Of a DNA stretch of 64,000 bases, positions 41,319 through 52,330 are shown piece after piece. Made by a program: the position numbers and the translations under genes. The notes beneath the pieces are model-generated. The model was not told the origin of the DNA, ran no database searches, and saw nothing but the letters and a program-made list of their open reading frames with translations. Numbering within the stretch: position 1 is the stretch's first letter; the number at the start of each line of letters is the position of its first letter. This DNA is from Chloranthus sessilifolius (Eukaryota; Streptophyta; Magnoliopsida; Chloranthales; Chloranthaceae): positions 5,958,001-6,022,000 of the forward strand of contig CM037591.1 of NCBI GenBank assembly GCA_021018995.1, written 5' to 3'.

Positions 41319-42746
41319 TGATCGGTGCCGAAATGTGACTATATTTCGCACCTTAATCCCTACATTTAGTTGTTCGATGAAAGCATCTGATGGTTGTTGT
41401 AAGGTTTTGATGTTTATAGGTGTTTCCGACTGTTGGATCGTTAAAGAGCATAAAAGAAGGTAATTAAAGGCTACACAAGAACTATGGACAAAGAGGTCAA
41501 ATGAAGCATCGAAATCCGTGAAGAAAATTAACATCTAGCAAGAGAGAGAAGACTTTACCCTAAGATGTCAATCGATTGAGGTATAAGTGTCAATCGATTG
41601 ACTCATGGAGAGCTGTACCCTTAAATGTCAATCGATTGAGGACTAAGTGTCAATCGATTGACACATGAAGACAACTTTGTCCCGAATTAAAAGTCAATCG
41701 ATTGAGATTTAATTCTCAATCGATTGAGGTTATTAGGGTTAGGGTTGCTCGGCTGCTATAAAAGGGAAGCTATGAGTTTGTTTAAAGGGGGGAATTTTTT
41801 AAGAATTAGGAGAATTTTTGCATCTTGAGAGATATACTTTTTTGGGAATTTCAAGGGTTCTTCTTTTCTCCTTCTTTTAGGGTTCTATCTGGGTAGATTG
41901 TACCTAGGATTTGCATTATTTTTCATTTACGTTCATGAAAGCATAGATTGTATTTAGAAAAAAGAATGGTAAACAAAGATTTTTTGGAAGAAATGAAAAG
42001 AGCAATGGCTTTGAATGAACAAAAAGATCATACACCAAAGATGAGCGACTAAATCAGTTGGTCGGGGAAGATGCGATCCCTAGATAAGTAGCATTTTTTT
42101 ATGATTAATACTGCAGTTAATTTATGTCATCATGAAATCGTTTTGCTAAAAGTTTGTGTTATTGAAAATATATTGAATGCTTGTTATGACCGTTGATTGC
42201 GCATATCAACGGCCATAATTGCTAGATCTGGACCTGCAGACTAATCTATGCTGCAGAGCGATTATGTTTTTACTGTCGTGATCTAAACATCATGAGATAC
42301 GCAATGCTTCTTACATGACTCATACCGCAATGATAGGCTGAGTCATTGTTTTTAGATAGGGTATGCCGGATTGATGATCATGTTTTCTTACAAATAATTT
42401 TTCTAGACGAATGATGGTGTGAACGATGCTTTAATAAAACTGTGGGTTTTAATGATAGAAAAGGGGTACAAATCTGGGGTAGCATATTCCTTGATTATAT
42501 TTAAATATTTTTCTTAGATTCATCCTAAATTAGTTGTTTAGATTAATTTATTTTTCTTGCATTTAGGAAAAATGTGATAAATTTTTGGTAAAATTGAATA
42601 TGCCCTTTGGTACTTCCTTGGGGACGTTTTTAAATCTCTGAAAGAATTAATTAAAATTCACATTTCCCTGTGGGTTCGACACCCTTGTTCTTGCCATACT
42701 ACAATAGATCTTGTGCACTTGCAAGGGTACACTTTAAAACCGATCA
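41319..42746 (+). mobile_element. Solo LTR (1428 bp) inside the copia-2 3' LTR
   Basis: Starts TGATCGGTGCC and ends AAAACCGATCA, with 8-bp inverted termini TGATCGGT/ACCGATCA. Flanks are TTGCC and GTGCC (4 of 5). CTATAAAAGGG near 41757 is a good TATA box. The end region (CCCTGTGGGTTCGACACCC, then TTGTGCACTTGCAAGGGTAC) resembles the LTR ends of plant Tat/Athila-type Ty3 elements and the element at 56065. No internal genes, so it is a recombination product. Confidence 0.8.
41565..41730. repeat. GTCAATCGATTGAC palindrome array in the solo LTR
   Basis: Six copies of TCAATCGATTGA (some extending to GTCAATCGATTGAC) within about 165 bp, paired with AAGTGTCAATCG linkers. Confidence 0.9.
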
Positions 42747-43566
42747 GTGCCCACAGCGAGCTGTCGCTGCAAATGAAAAAAACTTTTTCACAGCAAGCTG
42801 TACACTGGTAACAGTGAGCTGTGGTTATTCACAGCACGCTGTGATGGTAGCCACAACGTGCTGTGACCACAGCTCGCTGTCATGGTTATCATAGCGTGCT
42901 ATGGAGTCTCGAATCAGTTTTTACATTTTTTGCAAAAAGTATTCTCTTGGCTTCTACTAAGGGCTTTTTAGTCTTTTGGATTTTTAGGTTTTTTATTTTT
43001 TGATAAAACCACCTTGAAACCAAGGAGAAAGAAAGAAAGCTAGATAGAGAGCTTCTTCCTCCTTGAGGAAACATTTTTTTCTTTAACCTTTGAAACCCTT
43101 GTTATTTTTGTGCAAAAATTGTGTTTGAAATCAAAGGTTTTTCTTCCCCCTCTTTCACCTTAAAAACTCTTTTTTTTTTACTCAAGAGAGTTGAGTGTTT
43201 ACCCCTAGAGATTAGGGTGTGATTGATAGCCTTGTGAATCTCAAGGTGGATCGTTGTGCGCTCATCAACGGAAAAGTATGTCATCCAAATCAGAATGCTA
43301 TGGAGTCAACCCGTGATGGGAAGTTTGATTACTAGAGAGTGTTAGGGCATGAGCATATGTTGGTATAACTTTCAAACTCTTGTAATCATTCTTTTTATAG
43401 TAGATTTGTGGTGTGGACTTAGGTCCCGTGGTTTTTCCCAGTGATTGAGTTTCCACGTATATCTTGTGTTGTGGATCGATTGGTTGTGATCTTCGTGTAT
43501 TCTCTAGATTAATTAGAATAAATTGAATACCCATACAAATTCCAAAGTTTTAGGAATTTCAGTTTT

Positions 43567-44740
43567 CAGGGGATTCAAACCTATAGAGGAGATTCGGAGA
43601 TCTCACATCTATAATATGCGAATGACATTATTATCTTTGTTGACAAAGGGAATGAACCCATAACGAGTCTCTTGCCAACATAATCGAATGTAAAACCAAC
43701 TCGTTACCTTTTACTTATCTCAGATTACCAGTTAGACCTTCTCTTCCAAATAAAAGGTTGTGGCTATTGAAATAATTGAGAAAAGACTTGAAGGGTGGAA
43801 AGGCAAACTGTCGTCTTTCGCTAGTCGTGTTACTTTGATCAAGTCAACTCTCACTGCTCCCAGTGTTTTTCATGTCTATATTCCGCTGCCCGATTTTGAT
43901 AAGAAAGAAAATTGAGAAGCTTCAATGGGACTTTCTTTGGAAAAATGGACCATAGAGAGAAGATCCACTTGGCCAATTTGCGGCTTCTCTGTAGGAAGAT
44001 AGATGAAGACAGTTTGGGCATAATCAATCTTCAAGATTTAAATAATGCCCTCATGTCCCAATGGCTATGGCATGCTTCTTCAGATTTTGACTATTTGTGG
44101 AGAATGATTCTCTTCAAGAAGTATAGTAATGGTGGCAGCCGATGGGAAATTCAAATCCTCTGAGACACTAAGGTTCAGGAGTTTGGAGAGCTATTTGCAA
44201 CACCCAACACTTCTTCAGAATGGGGGCATCTATTGAGTTAGGTGACAGAGCTGGTACATCCTTCTGGAACGATGAGTGGGTTGGTGTGGAATCCCTGTCT
44301 TCCATATTCAACTATATCGGGTGGCTATCAATAAAATGATATTTGTCAAGGAGGTGGCCAGTATGGGTAGTTTGAACGATAGCACTTGGAACTTGTAGGT
44401 TTCTAGGAGGCTCTATGATCATGAGATCAGAGAAAATACTAACCTACTGGACTTACTGAATAGAGTCGTTTCTTTTAGGCCTTCTACCACTGATCACCTC
44501 GTGTGGAAGCTTGAAAAAGATAAGAGCTTCTTGATTCACTCTTTATAGAAGCACGTTGGCTCTGTGGTTGCCTCAAAACTCCCATGGCTTTGGATATGGA
44601 AATCACGAGCCCCCATGAGAGCTATCTGTTTCGTCTAGCTAGCGATTCGCGACAAGGTGCCGACAGTGGACAATATTCAAAGATGTGGTTTCCTTCTAGC
44701 CACCAGACGTGCGCTACATTATCATGTACATAGTCTACAA
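43567..44740 (+). pseudogene. LINE ORF2 remnant, right part
   Basis: This continues the plus-strand LINE beyond copia-2: a decayed YADD-box region (ATCTATAATATGCGAATGAC near 43605), then IEKRLEGWKGKLSSFASRVT, LIKSTLTAPSVFHVYIPLP, LQWDFLWKNG, SLGIINLQDLNNALMSQWLW and a zinc-binding RT tail (PWLWIWKSRAPMRAICF, LAIRDKVPTVDNIQRCGF near 44580-44690). Frames change several times. Confidence 0.75.
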
Positions 44741-45001
44741 CAATTTATTGGAGTGTATATCTATAGCAATAGCTAGAAGGGATAATGAGCATAGTGACGA
44801 TAGAACAGTTAGGGAGAGATAAGAAATCACAAGATAAAGTAGCAATGTTTTTTTTTTTTGACAAGCAGGTGAGGAAGCCGAATGATATTGGGCATGTGCG
44901 ATTCGGTCAGGAGAAGGGTAGTAGGTATGAAAGGAAGAGAGATGACAGGCCTAGTAAGAAGGTTTGCTTCTTGTGTCCCTTTCTCTGCGATTAACGAGAG
45001 G
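44741..45001. other. Unassigned sequence left of the solo LTR
   Basis: No gene recognised. A 13-base T run occurs at 44848. A GA-rich stretch gives open frames on both strands without recognisable domains. Confidence 0.4.
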
Positions 45002-45006
45002 CAAGT

Positions 45007-47651
45007 TGTGACGACCCGACTTTTCCAATCCCTCAGGTATAGGAAAGGCCGGTTCGCCAACCTATCGAATAAACGATAAGCCGGACAAACAGAGCACATA
45101 TCAGAGTAAAGCGTAATAAATATCCATAGCTAAAATAAATGCGGAAGCAATTAAAAGTAAAGAACCACCGATGATGGCCGACCATCATCGAAACATGGCT
45201 CATAACAGAAATCAACGTCAAATATAAAACTATGGTATCCAACTAAAATAGGCCCACAAATTCAAGTCTAACTCTCACCACAAATAAGAAAATCAGTAAG
45301 TTCTATACTGGGAAAAACTCCTCAGGAGGAACCTCAAGCTCTTCCTCAGGCACGTAGTCAGGATCGATCCTCAATTTCACGAATAGCCAAGACTCGAACC
45401 TGTGACGTATAGTCGGAGTGAGCTAACCAACAAAGCTCAGTAGAAGAAAGACATCTACGGCATTTTACTTTAACTAATATGGTTTCAAAACAAATATCGG
45501 AATATAGCTTGTCAAACATATAAGCAGATAATAAACTGAATTTAGGTGCAGAATTCATATGTAAGATTTATTTCTAAATGTGTGAAAACAGTTTCAAGAA
45601 CAAATGCAGTGTTTCAGTGTCTTAGTTTCTCTAACTTCTATATGCAAAGTTCAGTAATTCATGACTTAATCCTCAACTTAAAATACCTCCCGAGTAAACT
45701 ATATCTCGAGAGCAGGAATATAGCCAATGGGAATCCCTACCTACCATCGTCGTTCATGAACCCTTTTTCAGGATGCAACAAGCCCCTACGTAATGAGGGA
45801 AACTTGTGCCAGAAAATTGTTCAGGAATTTTTGAGGGGTCGTTCAGGTCAATCATAAAACAAATGCAGATACTAATATAAATCAGATGTAAGTCTCTTAT
45901 ACATAGTTCAGGTTCTTGATTTCAGATTTTCAGAGCTTAAGCAGATTCAGGTTTCAGGATTCAGGTAGATTTAGATTTTCAGTCATTCATATTAATTTCA
46001 GTTTACAGATGTGATTTCAATGGCATATGCAAGTTTAAAGATTTTAATTCAAAATATCCATACGAATTAAAATAAAATACTGTAAAGATGAGATTCTCCT
46101 ACCTAAAACTCGGAGTTATGCGAAGTCAAGCAAGGTCCTATTGATGGCCTCTCGCCCTCAATCTACATCACAATATACGTTCATGCATTAAGATAAACTC
46201 TAATTACTAATAATATAGACCTATTTAAGCGTTTCCTCAAAAACAAGTCAAAACAGGCAAGTTGCGCCAATCCTAGAATTTGACATAACATTCTTATATA
46301 TTTTTGACTATTAAGACGATTGATCCATGAGTTGGTCAAAACATAAAAGTTGTAGATTTTTCTATTAGCTTTCCAACATAAAATGAATCGTCTCAATCAG
46401 AGTTCGGGATAAAAAGTTATGACTAAAATACTAAGGCAATATCGAAGTTTGACAATACCTCACTCGAGCGATGATAATAGCTCGCTCGAGCGATTTAATG
46501 TAACATTCTCATATATTTTTGACCATCAAGAAGATTGATCCATGAGTTAGTCAAAACATAAAAGTTGTAGATTTTTCTATTAGCTTTCCAACACAAAACG
46601 AATTGTCTCAATCAGAGTTCGGGACAAAAAGTTATGACTAAAATACCAAGGCAATGTCGAAGTTCGACAATACCTCGTTCGAGCGATGATAATAGCTCGC
46701 TCGAGCGATTTGTCGTAACATTCTCATATATTTTTGACCATCAAGATAATTGATCTATGAGTTGGTCAAAACATGAAAGTTATAGAATTTTCTATTAGAT
46801 TTCTAACGCAAAAAGAATCGTCTCAATCGGAGTTCGAGATCAAAAGTTATGACTAAAATACTAAGGCAATGTCGGAGTTCGGTGATACCTCGCTCGAGTG
46901 ATGATAATAGCTCGTTCGAGCGAGCTACAGCGACGCGATTTCGCTGGTTTTCACCCGAATCGAAACCCATACATCCCAAAGAAAAACCCATGGCTAATCT
47001 AATGATTTAATCAAAAAGTTTAATTAAAACGTACCTTTAATCTAAGGATTCCTAGATTAGAAATGAGTCACGCGAATGGAGCTTCGGAACGAAGCCGACG
47101 GGTTTCCTCAACGATTCGCGCCGCGATCGATCCCACGAGTTCACAGAGACAACTCCAACACGCCCCCAATGATCTCAACCTCTCCCAATAGCCAACTATG
47201 AATCTAAGGTTGATTCAAGTTCTTTCTAAGATTTAAGTGCTTTCAACAAAGAGGGTTCTAGAGAAGGAGGTTTTCTAAACCGATCTCCTACGATGATTGA
47301 AGAAGAGAGAAGACGGAGTTTCACACGGTTGGGTAACTATCCTCTCTTAACAAAACCTAGTATAATACGGGAATGCAATTCCTTCTTATAATAGGATTGC
47401 TCACAAAGTAAAACACACACACACATCTTATGTATTATACACTTCTAATTTTAAAACTCAAGTTCGGTGTTGAGCGGCTACACCGAGGTCGGTGCACAAC
47501 TTTCGCACGAGGGTTCGAATGGGCTCTAAATTAAAATCTGTCCGCACAATCACATCTAGATAAAAATCCAAAACAAATGGTGACGTCGGTTGCCGAGCCG
47601 AATACACACACAGGGTCAGTCTAACTCGGGTTCAAAATACGGGTCTTTACA
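45007..47651 (-). mobile_element. Tekay-like solo LTR (2645 bp), minus strand
   Basis: Starts TGTGACGACCCG and ends CTTTACA, with a perfect 5-bp duplication CAAGT at 45002-45006 and 47652-47656. On the minus strand it begins TGTAAAGACCCG and ends GGGTCGTCACA. It shares with the gypsy-1 LTR the block TAGCTCACTC...GACTATACGTC and TACGTGCCTGAGGA-type sequence, fixing family and orientation. No internal region, so a solo LTR. Confidence 0.88.
46287..46930. repeat. Three ~213-bp tandem repeats with TCGCTCGAGCGA palindromes
   Basis: Units start near 46287, 46500 and 46713. Each holds ATATATTTTTGACYATYAAG, then a 'CAATCRGAGTTCG' block, and ends with CTCGAGCGATGATAATAGC plus CTCGCTCGAGCGA. The closing 12-mer TCGCTCGAGCGA is a perfect palindrome in the best copies. 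Confidence 0.85.
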
Positions 47652-47656
47652 CAAGT

Positions 47657-47764
47657 TGATGATGAGGAGTCCGTCGCCAGAGTAGTGGTGCTCTAGATGA
47701 TTACCGTTAAGAAAGTGAGACACCACGGTCTTGTTGGCGTGGGCCGTGGGAAGACTTAGACAAC
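47657..47764. other. Short unassigned spacer between two LTR insertions
   Basis: About 105 bp of sequence, continuing after the next element at 49525. Nothing recognised. Confidence 0.4.
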
Positions 47765-49519
47765 TGAAATTTCGGAGTTATTGATGATATAAGAAGAGAA
47801 AATATGCAAATACAAAAAAAAAAAAAAAAAAAAACATAGACGATTTTAGCGTGGAAAACCCTTTCACAGGTAAAAACCACGGGATCTATCTCAGATCCAA
47901 GGCAAACAATCCACTATGAAAAAAATGTATTATAGTGCTTTTAAGAATGAAATCCCCTATCACTCTTCTTCACCAACATTGACCGCATCTCACGATCATC
48001 CCTTCCATAGTGACAATGTTATCGCCTTCAACTGCCGTCTCTCATGATGGCCCGCTTGATTCACACGAGCCAATAACAAAATTGAAATATAAAGATCTAC
48101 CTCCATTTATCGAGGCAAAGTTTCTTTGAGATTTTTTTTTATCCATCCAGAATAACACTTAAATATTTCAAAGAGAAGGAAATGGGGAACTATGAAGAGA
48201 TTTTTTAACATGAAGATTTTTTCCCCAAAAACCTTATATCCCGAATCACACATATCCTTTTTATACTATCAGGGCAAGGATTTCCTTGACTAAGGATGTC
48301 CTTGAGACATTAACTTCTCATAAACCGTTGGAACCGCCGGAACACGAACGTACATGAATCACTCACGGATGTTCGTGACCACAGATGTCCGTGAGTCCAT
48401 TCACGGACGTCCGTCCATCCGAACCACTGAATCTACTTGGCACATATGAGCACTTCTAAATTTGATCATGATTATAACAAAATTTCTAACAATCTCCCCC
48501 TTTGTCACAATCATGATAAAATATAGACTACAAGGACTCGATTAAAAAAAAAATCAGATTAACTCTCATCTAAGTCCTATACAACAATCTAGTATGCAAA
48601 AAAAAATTACAACTCTATTGCTCCCCCTTAATTAATTAGCCAAGTAAGATCAGATTAAGGACCATCGAAAATGAGGCCTAGTTGTAAATGCAACTTCTCT
48701 AGAAAGATCATGATACCCCGAGTTGGCCATGACACTCAATTCGTGAGAATCAGACAAAGTGTACTGGCTCTGATACCAATTGAAATTTCGGGGTTATTGA
48801 TGATAAAAGAAGAGAAAATATGTAAATACAACCAAAAAATATATATATACAGATGATTTTAACGTGAAAAATCCTTTCACAGGTAAAAACCACGGGATCT
48901 ATCTCAGCTCTAAGGCAAACAATCCACTATAAAAAAAATATATTATAGTGCTTTTAAGAATGAAATCCCCTATCACTCTTCTTCACCAACATTAATCACA
49001 TCTCACGATCATCCCTTCCATATTGACAATGCTATCCCCTTCAACCGTCATCTCTCACGATGGTCCGCTCGATTCACACGAGCCAATAACAAAATTGAAA
49101 CATAAAGATCTACCTCCATTTACCAAGGCAAAGTTTCTTTGAGATTTTTTTTCATCCATTCAGAATAACACTTAACTATCTCAAAGAGAAGGAAATGGGG
49201 AACTATGAAGAGATTTTTTAACATGAAGATCTTTCCCCCAAAAATGTTACATCCCGAATCACACATATCCTTTTTATACTATCGGGGCAAGGATGTCTTT
49301 GACCAAGGATGTCCTTGACTAAGGATGTCATTGATCATGGATGTCCTTGAGACACTAACTTCTCATAACCGTCCGAACCACCAGAACACGGACGTCCATG
49401 AATCACTCACTGATGTCCGTGAGTCCATTCATGGACGTCCGTCCATCCGAACCACTGAATCTACTTGGCACATAGGAGCACTTCTAAATTTGATCATGAT
49501 TATGACAAATTTTTTAACA
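47765..49519 (-). mobile_element. Internally deleted SIRE-like LTR element (1755 bp)
   Basis: LTRs of 727 and 739 bp (47765-48491, 48781-49519) flank 289 bp. A perfect 5-bp duplication ACAAC lies at 47760-47764 and 49520-49524. On the minus strand the primer site is an exact ATTGGTATCAGAGCC (48780-48766) and the polypurine tract GACAAAGGGGGAGAT abuts the 3' LTR. It has ends and signals to be mobilised in trans but no genes. Confidence 0.9.
48355..48425. repeat. ACGGACGTCCGT palindromes in the deleted element's LTR
   Basis: CACGGATGTTCGTG, GATGTCCGTGAG and CACGGACGTCCGTCC occur together; the right LTR has the same cluster at about 49387-49450. ACGGACGTCCGT is a perfect 12-bp palindrome. Confidence 0.8.
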
Positions 49520-49569
49520 ACAACAATAGTGTGTAATTTTGTTTGTGTATAGTTTTGCTAATTAGTTGA

Positions 49570-50050
49570 AGTTAGGGAGTTGTCGAGGGGCCATGGCAGT
49601 GTACAAAAATTACAGAACTTCGGCTTGTGGAGGGGTGCCTTGGCGTCAATGAGGATGTTGACGATTTTGAGTGGAGGAGGATATGACGGGGGCATGCGGT
49701 GTGGCCATCCGGGTCAGTCGTAGGGTCATTTTTCTTCTCCGCGTCAAGGGCGTTGTTGGTGCATCGAAGCCATGATGGCGGCACCAAGTGCGGTGGTCGT
49801 GAGCCATGGGGGCGTCGCAACACATTGATATGAAGGGTAAAGACATGGGCGCAATATGGTCGCGACACGGACGTAACATGGCCATGTGGGGAGCAATGCG
49901 GGGCATTACGGAGTATTGGTGCCATTATGTCAAACCAATACGTCTGAGGTTCTTCCGTTATTTCGTCCAAGTTACTGTTTTACCCTTATATAGGGGGACA
50001 TGAGTTGGGAGTCCCCCAACCCAACACGTACACTAGCCTCGTAGGCTTTA
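49570..50050. repeat. GC-rich repeat module, inverted copy
   Basis: The complement of 49740-50000 matches parts of 51800-51990 and 54540-54650, sharing GAACCTC, TATTGGTTTGACAT and CCATGGCAC. Much higher GC than its surroundings. The two overlapping frames here lack recognisable domains, so I do not call genes. Confidence 0.55.
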
Positions 50051-50395
50051 GTGCGTGCATCCGAGTCATGCTTGGTACATAGTCTTCCTAGTTACGTTAT
50101 GTACTAGGGTCATCGTGTTTGGGGTGGTACCCAACCATCCCTGCTGTGCGAATCGAGCCCAAAGGGAGCTCGGTATATGCTCGTTACAGCCTATTGCATT
50201 ATCAATTGTTGTTACTTATCGTGTTATCAATCATCGTTGTCGGCTCTAACCTACTGTGTTGCTTCACAGGACGAAGTCCGAACGCAGAGGTTGAGGTGAA
50301 ACTTGATTAGGACAAACATTTCACCCTTCGTAGCATCTGGGAATCCGCATCACATGACTATTGAGGCTTAATAGGCTGACTTAGCGCATCGAGCA

Positions 50396-50746
50396 TTAGG
50401 TGTCGCACAGGCTGACACTATTGGACGAGTGACCCTGTGACAGGTGGCTCTGTATCATGCTTAGACCTAGAATCAACGTTATGTCTGACTCCTGCAACAT
50501 TACTATGGAGTTCTTGACCTTGAACACGTTATCTTCAACCCAAAAACTCAAAATCGTGTCAATTAGGTCTCCAATAAACACTAGCTTCTCAGATGTCCTA
50601 AAGAGATGACCAATAATGCATTCATCTAAAATCCTCTTACGCTTTGAATTGCAACACAGATAATATTTCCTTACACTGACGCCAGTATACTTTCCGAAGA
50701 CCTTTAGAGTCTTCGACATTTTTGAAGCAGTTAGGGATTTGCACAA
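50396..50746 (-). pseudogene. Possible plant-mobile-domain or Ulp1-element N-terminal fragment
   Basis: A 116-codon minus-strand frame has LIDTILSFWVEDNVFKVKNS and ESDITLILGLSMIQSHL. This resembles the repeated pattern in which a Trp-containing helix is followed by '(D/E)(D/V)xxxxLGL', seen in transposon-associated plant mobile domain proteins and in the region before Ulp1 protease domains carried by some Mutator-like elements. There is no catalytic domain beside it. The match is by eye and weak. Confidence 0.35.
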
Positions 50747-50784
50747 AAATATAAGAAAGGCATAAATACAAGAAAATATATGCT

Positions 50785-51020
50785 TAGTTAAGATACAGCA
50801 CGATATCTTAAGATACCTCTAACTTATCTTAGCGGCCTGCTCTCTTCTATTACCGACCACTAACTTATATCAGTGATCACTAATATAAGTTAGCGACTGA
50901 TATCTTGTGATAGCGCATGCTAAGATAAGATAGTGGTCACTAATATAAGACAGGGGATGCTCTCTTATGTTTGCGTTCACTAAGATAAGTTAGCAGTTCC
51001 TAATATAAGATAGCTACCTG
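50785..51020. repeat. Short repeats in both orientations (CTAATATAAGTTAGC type)
   Basis: About ten 14-17 bp units vary around ACTAAKATAAGWTAGCG and its complement, spaced 5-15 bp apart. Such mixed-orientation arrays are typical subterminal repeats of CACTA elements, but no CACTA terminus is visible next to them. Confidence 0.7.
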
Positions 51021-51039
51021 TTACAGGCTCACATTCCAA

Positions 51040-52330
51040 CACCGGCTATCAATCCGTGCGGCGCCTAACTTCACAAGTTAGGCCAGCCTACTCAACCATC
51101 AACCCTGATACCACCCGCCTAGAGGATGGGAACTCCCGCTCATGGTTACCTTCATTCGAGACCAGACATATCAACGCATCGTGTCTCCTCGCGACACGCA
51201 TGTCAGTACCTCAGTGCCTCGCTTGGCCTGTCCAGCTTCACCCTGTGTCCCGCACTAGTTTCTCGCTCGAGACAGTAGCATGCAGCTCCTCATGTTGTCA
51301 CATTCCATACATGTCTCGTCGATATACTAAATCAAGCCCACCATCGTGTAGCCCACGCGACCAATACACATCATCATCTGACCCTCAGCTAACGTGCACC
51401 ACAGTATCCCACATAGCCTACAAGTGCCTCCCTTGTTGTTAGTCCATATATGCCAAGGATCAAAATTTCGGCCAAAATTATCGGTTTCGGTCCCCACCGA
51501 AACGATAATTTGGGACTGAAATTTCGGTCATAGAATATATGGAATTGAAGTTTTCGGTCAAATTATCGGCCGAAATTTCGGTCCAAAATTTCGGTTTCGA
51601 TGCCCTCTAAAACTGAAACGAAACTCGAAATTTTGATCTTTGATATATGCCGCGACGCGTAGCCCGGGGCCATATGGCAACCTCATCTTGGGTGATACAC
51701 GACATCGCCGCAGCGACGTCGTAGGCCCACCCTTTCAGACCTAGGAGACCCATGTGCCCCTTTAGCAACTCAAGGCCCCATGTGTAAGGGAATAGCTCCA
51801 CAACTCCCTTCCACTAAGTATGGTCTAAACACCACGTCAAGCCAAATAGTCGGAGAACCTCAAAGGTATTGGTTTAGCATACCCCCATGGCACACGACCT
51901 ACGCCCATGACTTCCCGCATCATCGGCTCATGCGACTGTGTCGTGTCTGTGTCTCCACCACGTCACGAGGCCCTCATGGCCTCATGTTGCGTGCCCTTTT
52001 GGCACTACATGGCGTGCTCTCTTGGCACCAAGATGTCGCGTGCCCTCTTAACACCACGTCACGTGTCTCATGGCACCATGATGTCGCGTGCCCTCCTGAC
52101 ACCACATCCTGTGCCCCTGCGCGGAGCACCAAGTTCCATGCCCCACTCGCGTCTAGTCGCCACACTAGATCTTCACCTAGCTCGAGTCACCGTCACACTA
52201 TACATAAGGGAAACACGCACGTGCCGCAAGGCCACGTGCCTCCGCGCCATACAGCTAGCTCTAAGGCTACCATTCCATCTCGCTGGCACCCGAAGTAACG
52301 ACACCATCACAGACCGTTGTCTTAAATTAG
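51040..52330. repeat. GC-rich repeat module, direct copy, with minisatellite
   Basis: Collinear with 53895-54790 inside the CACTA-like element: GATACCACCCGCCT, GCTCATGGTTACC, CGCGACGCGTA, TAGGCCCACCCTTTCAG, TATTGGTTTAGCATACCCCC. Near 51985-52120 there are five to six 27-28 bp units of the form ATGTCGCGTGCCCTCCTGGC. The order resembles an old LTR with a TGATACC primer-like site. No intact protein is seen; the 172- and 144-codon frames are overlapping products of the minisatellite. Confidence 0.6.
51454..51642. mobile_element. hAT-like palindromic MITE, copy B (189 bp)
   Basis: Ends CAAGGATCAAAATTTCGG and CGAAATTTTGATCTTTG are inverted. A perfect 8-bp duplication ATATATGC lies at 51446-51453 and 51643-51650. 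It interrupts the GC-rich module; the homologous site in the CACTA-like element reads TGTATGCACCGCGACGCG without it. Confidence 0.88.

Larger units (their letters stand above)
32042..43561 (+). mobile_element. copia-2: Ty1/copia SIRE-like LTR retrotransposon
   Basis: LTRs at 32042-32999 and 41113-43561 (the latter enlarged by a solo LTR). A perfect duplication GTTTT lies at 32037-32041 and 43562-43566. It has the same family layout as copia-1: primer site, gag, protease, integrase, RT, RNase H, palindrome array, extra ORF, polypurine tract. Coding regions are better preserved than in copia-1, with few stops, and all catalytic motifs are present, but it is not autonomous as it stands. Confidence 0.93.
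41113..43561 (+). repeat. copia-2 3' LTR, interrupted by a solo LTR
   Basis: Starts TATAAGTCCCTG and ends GGAATTTCA. Without the insert (41319-42746) it is about 1.0 kb. Relative to the 5' LTR it has extra palindrome copies (CCACAGCTCGCTGTCATGG region, about 42860-42905). Confidence 0.9.

Noticed and set aside
3705-43561. copia-1 and copia-2 as an inverted duplication of one insertion
   Set aside because: Each has its own target duplication (CATAG/CAGAG versus GTTTT) and different LTR lengths and ends, so they are independent insertions of related elements.
49572-49970. 132- and 86-codon minus-strand frames
   Set aside because: GC-rich repeat sequence gives overlapping open frames on both strands; low-complexity His/Pro/Arg products without domains.
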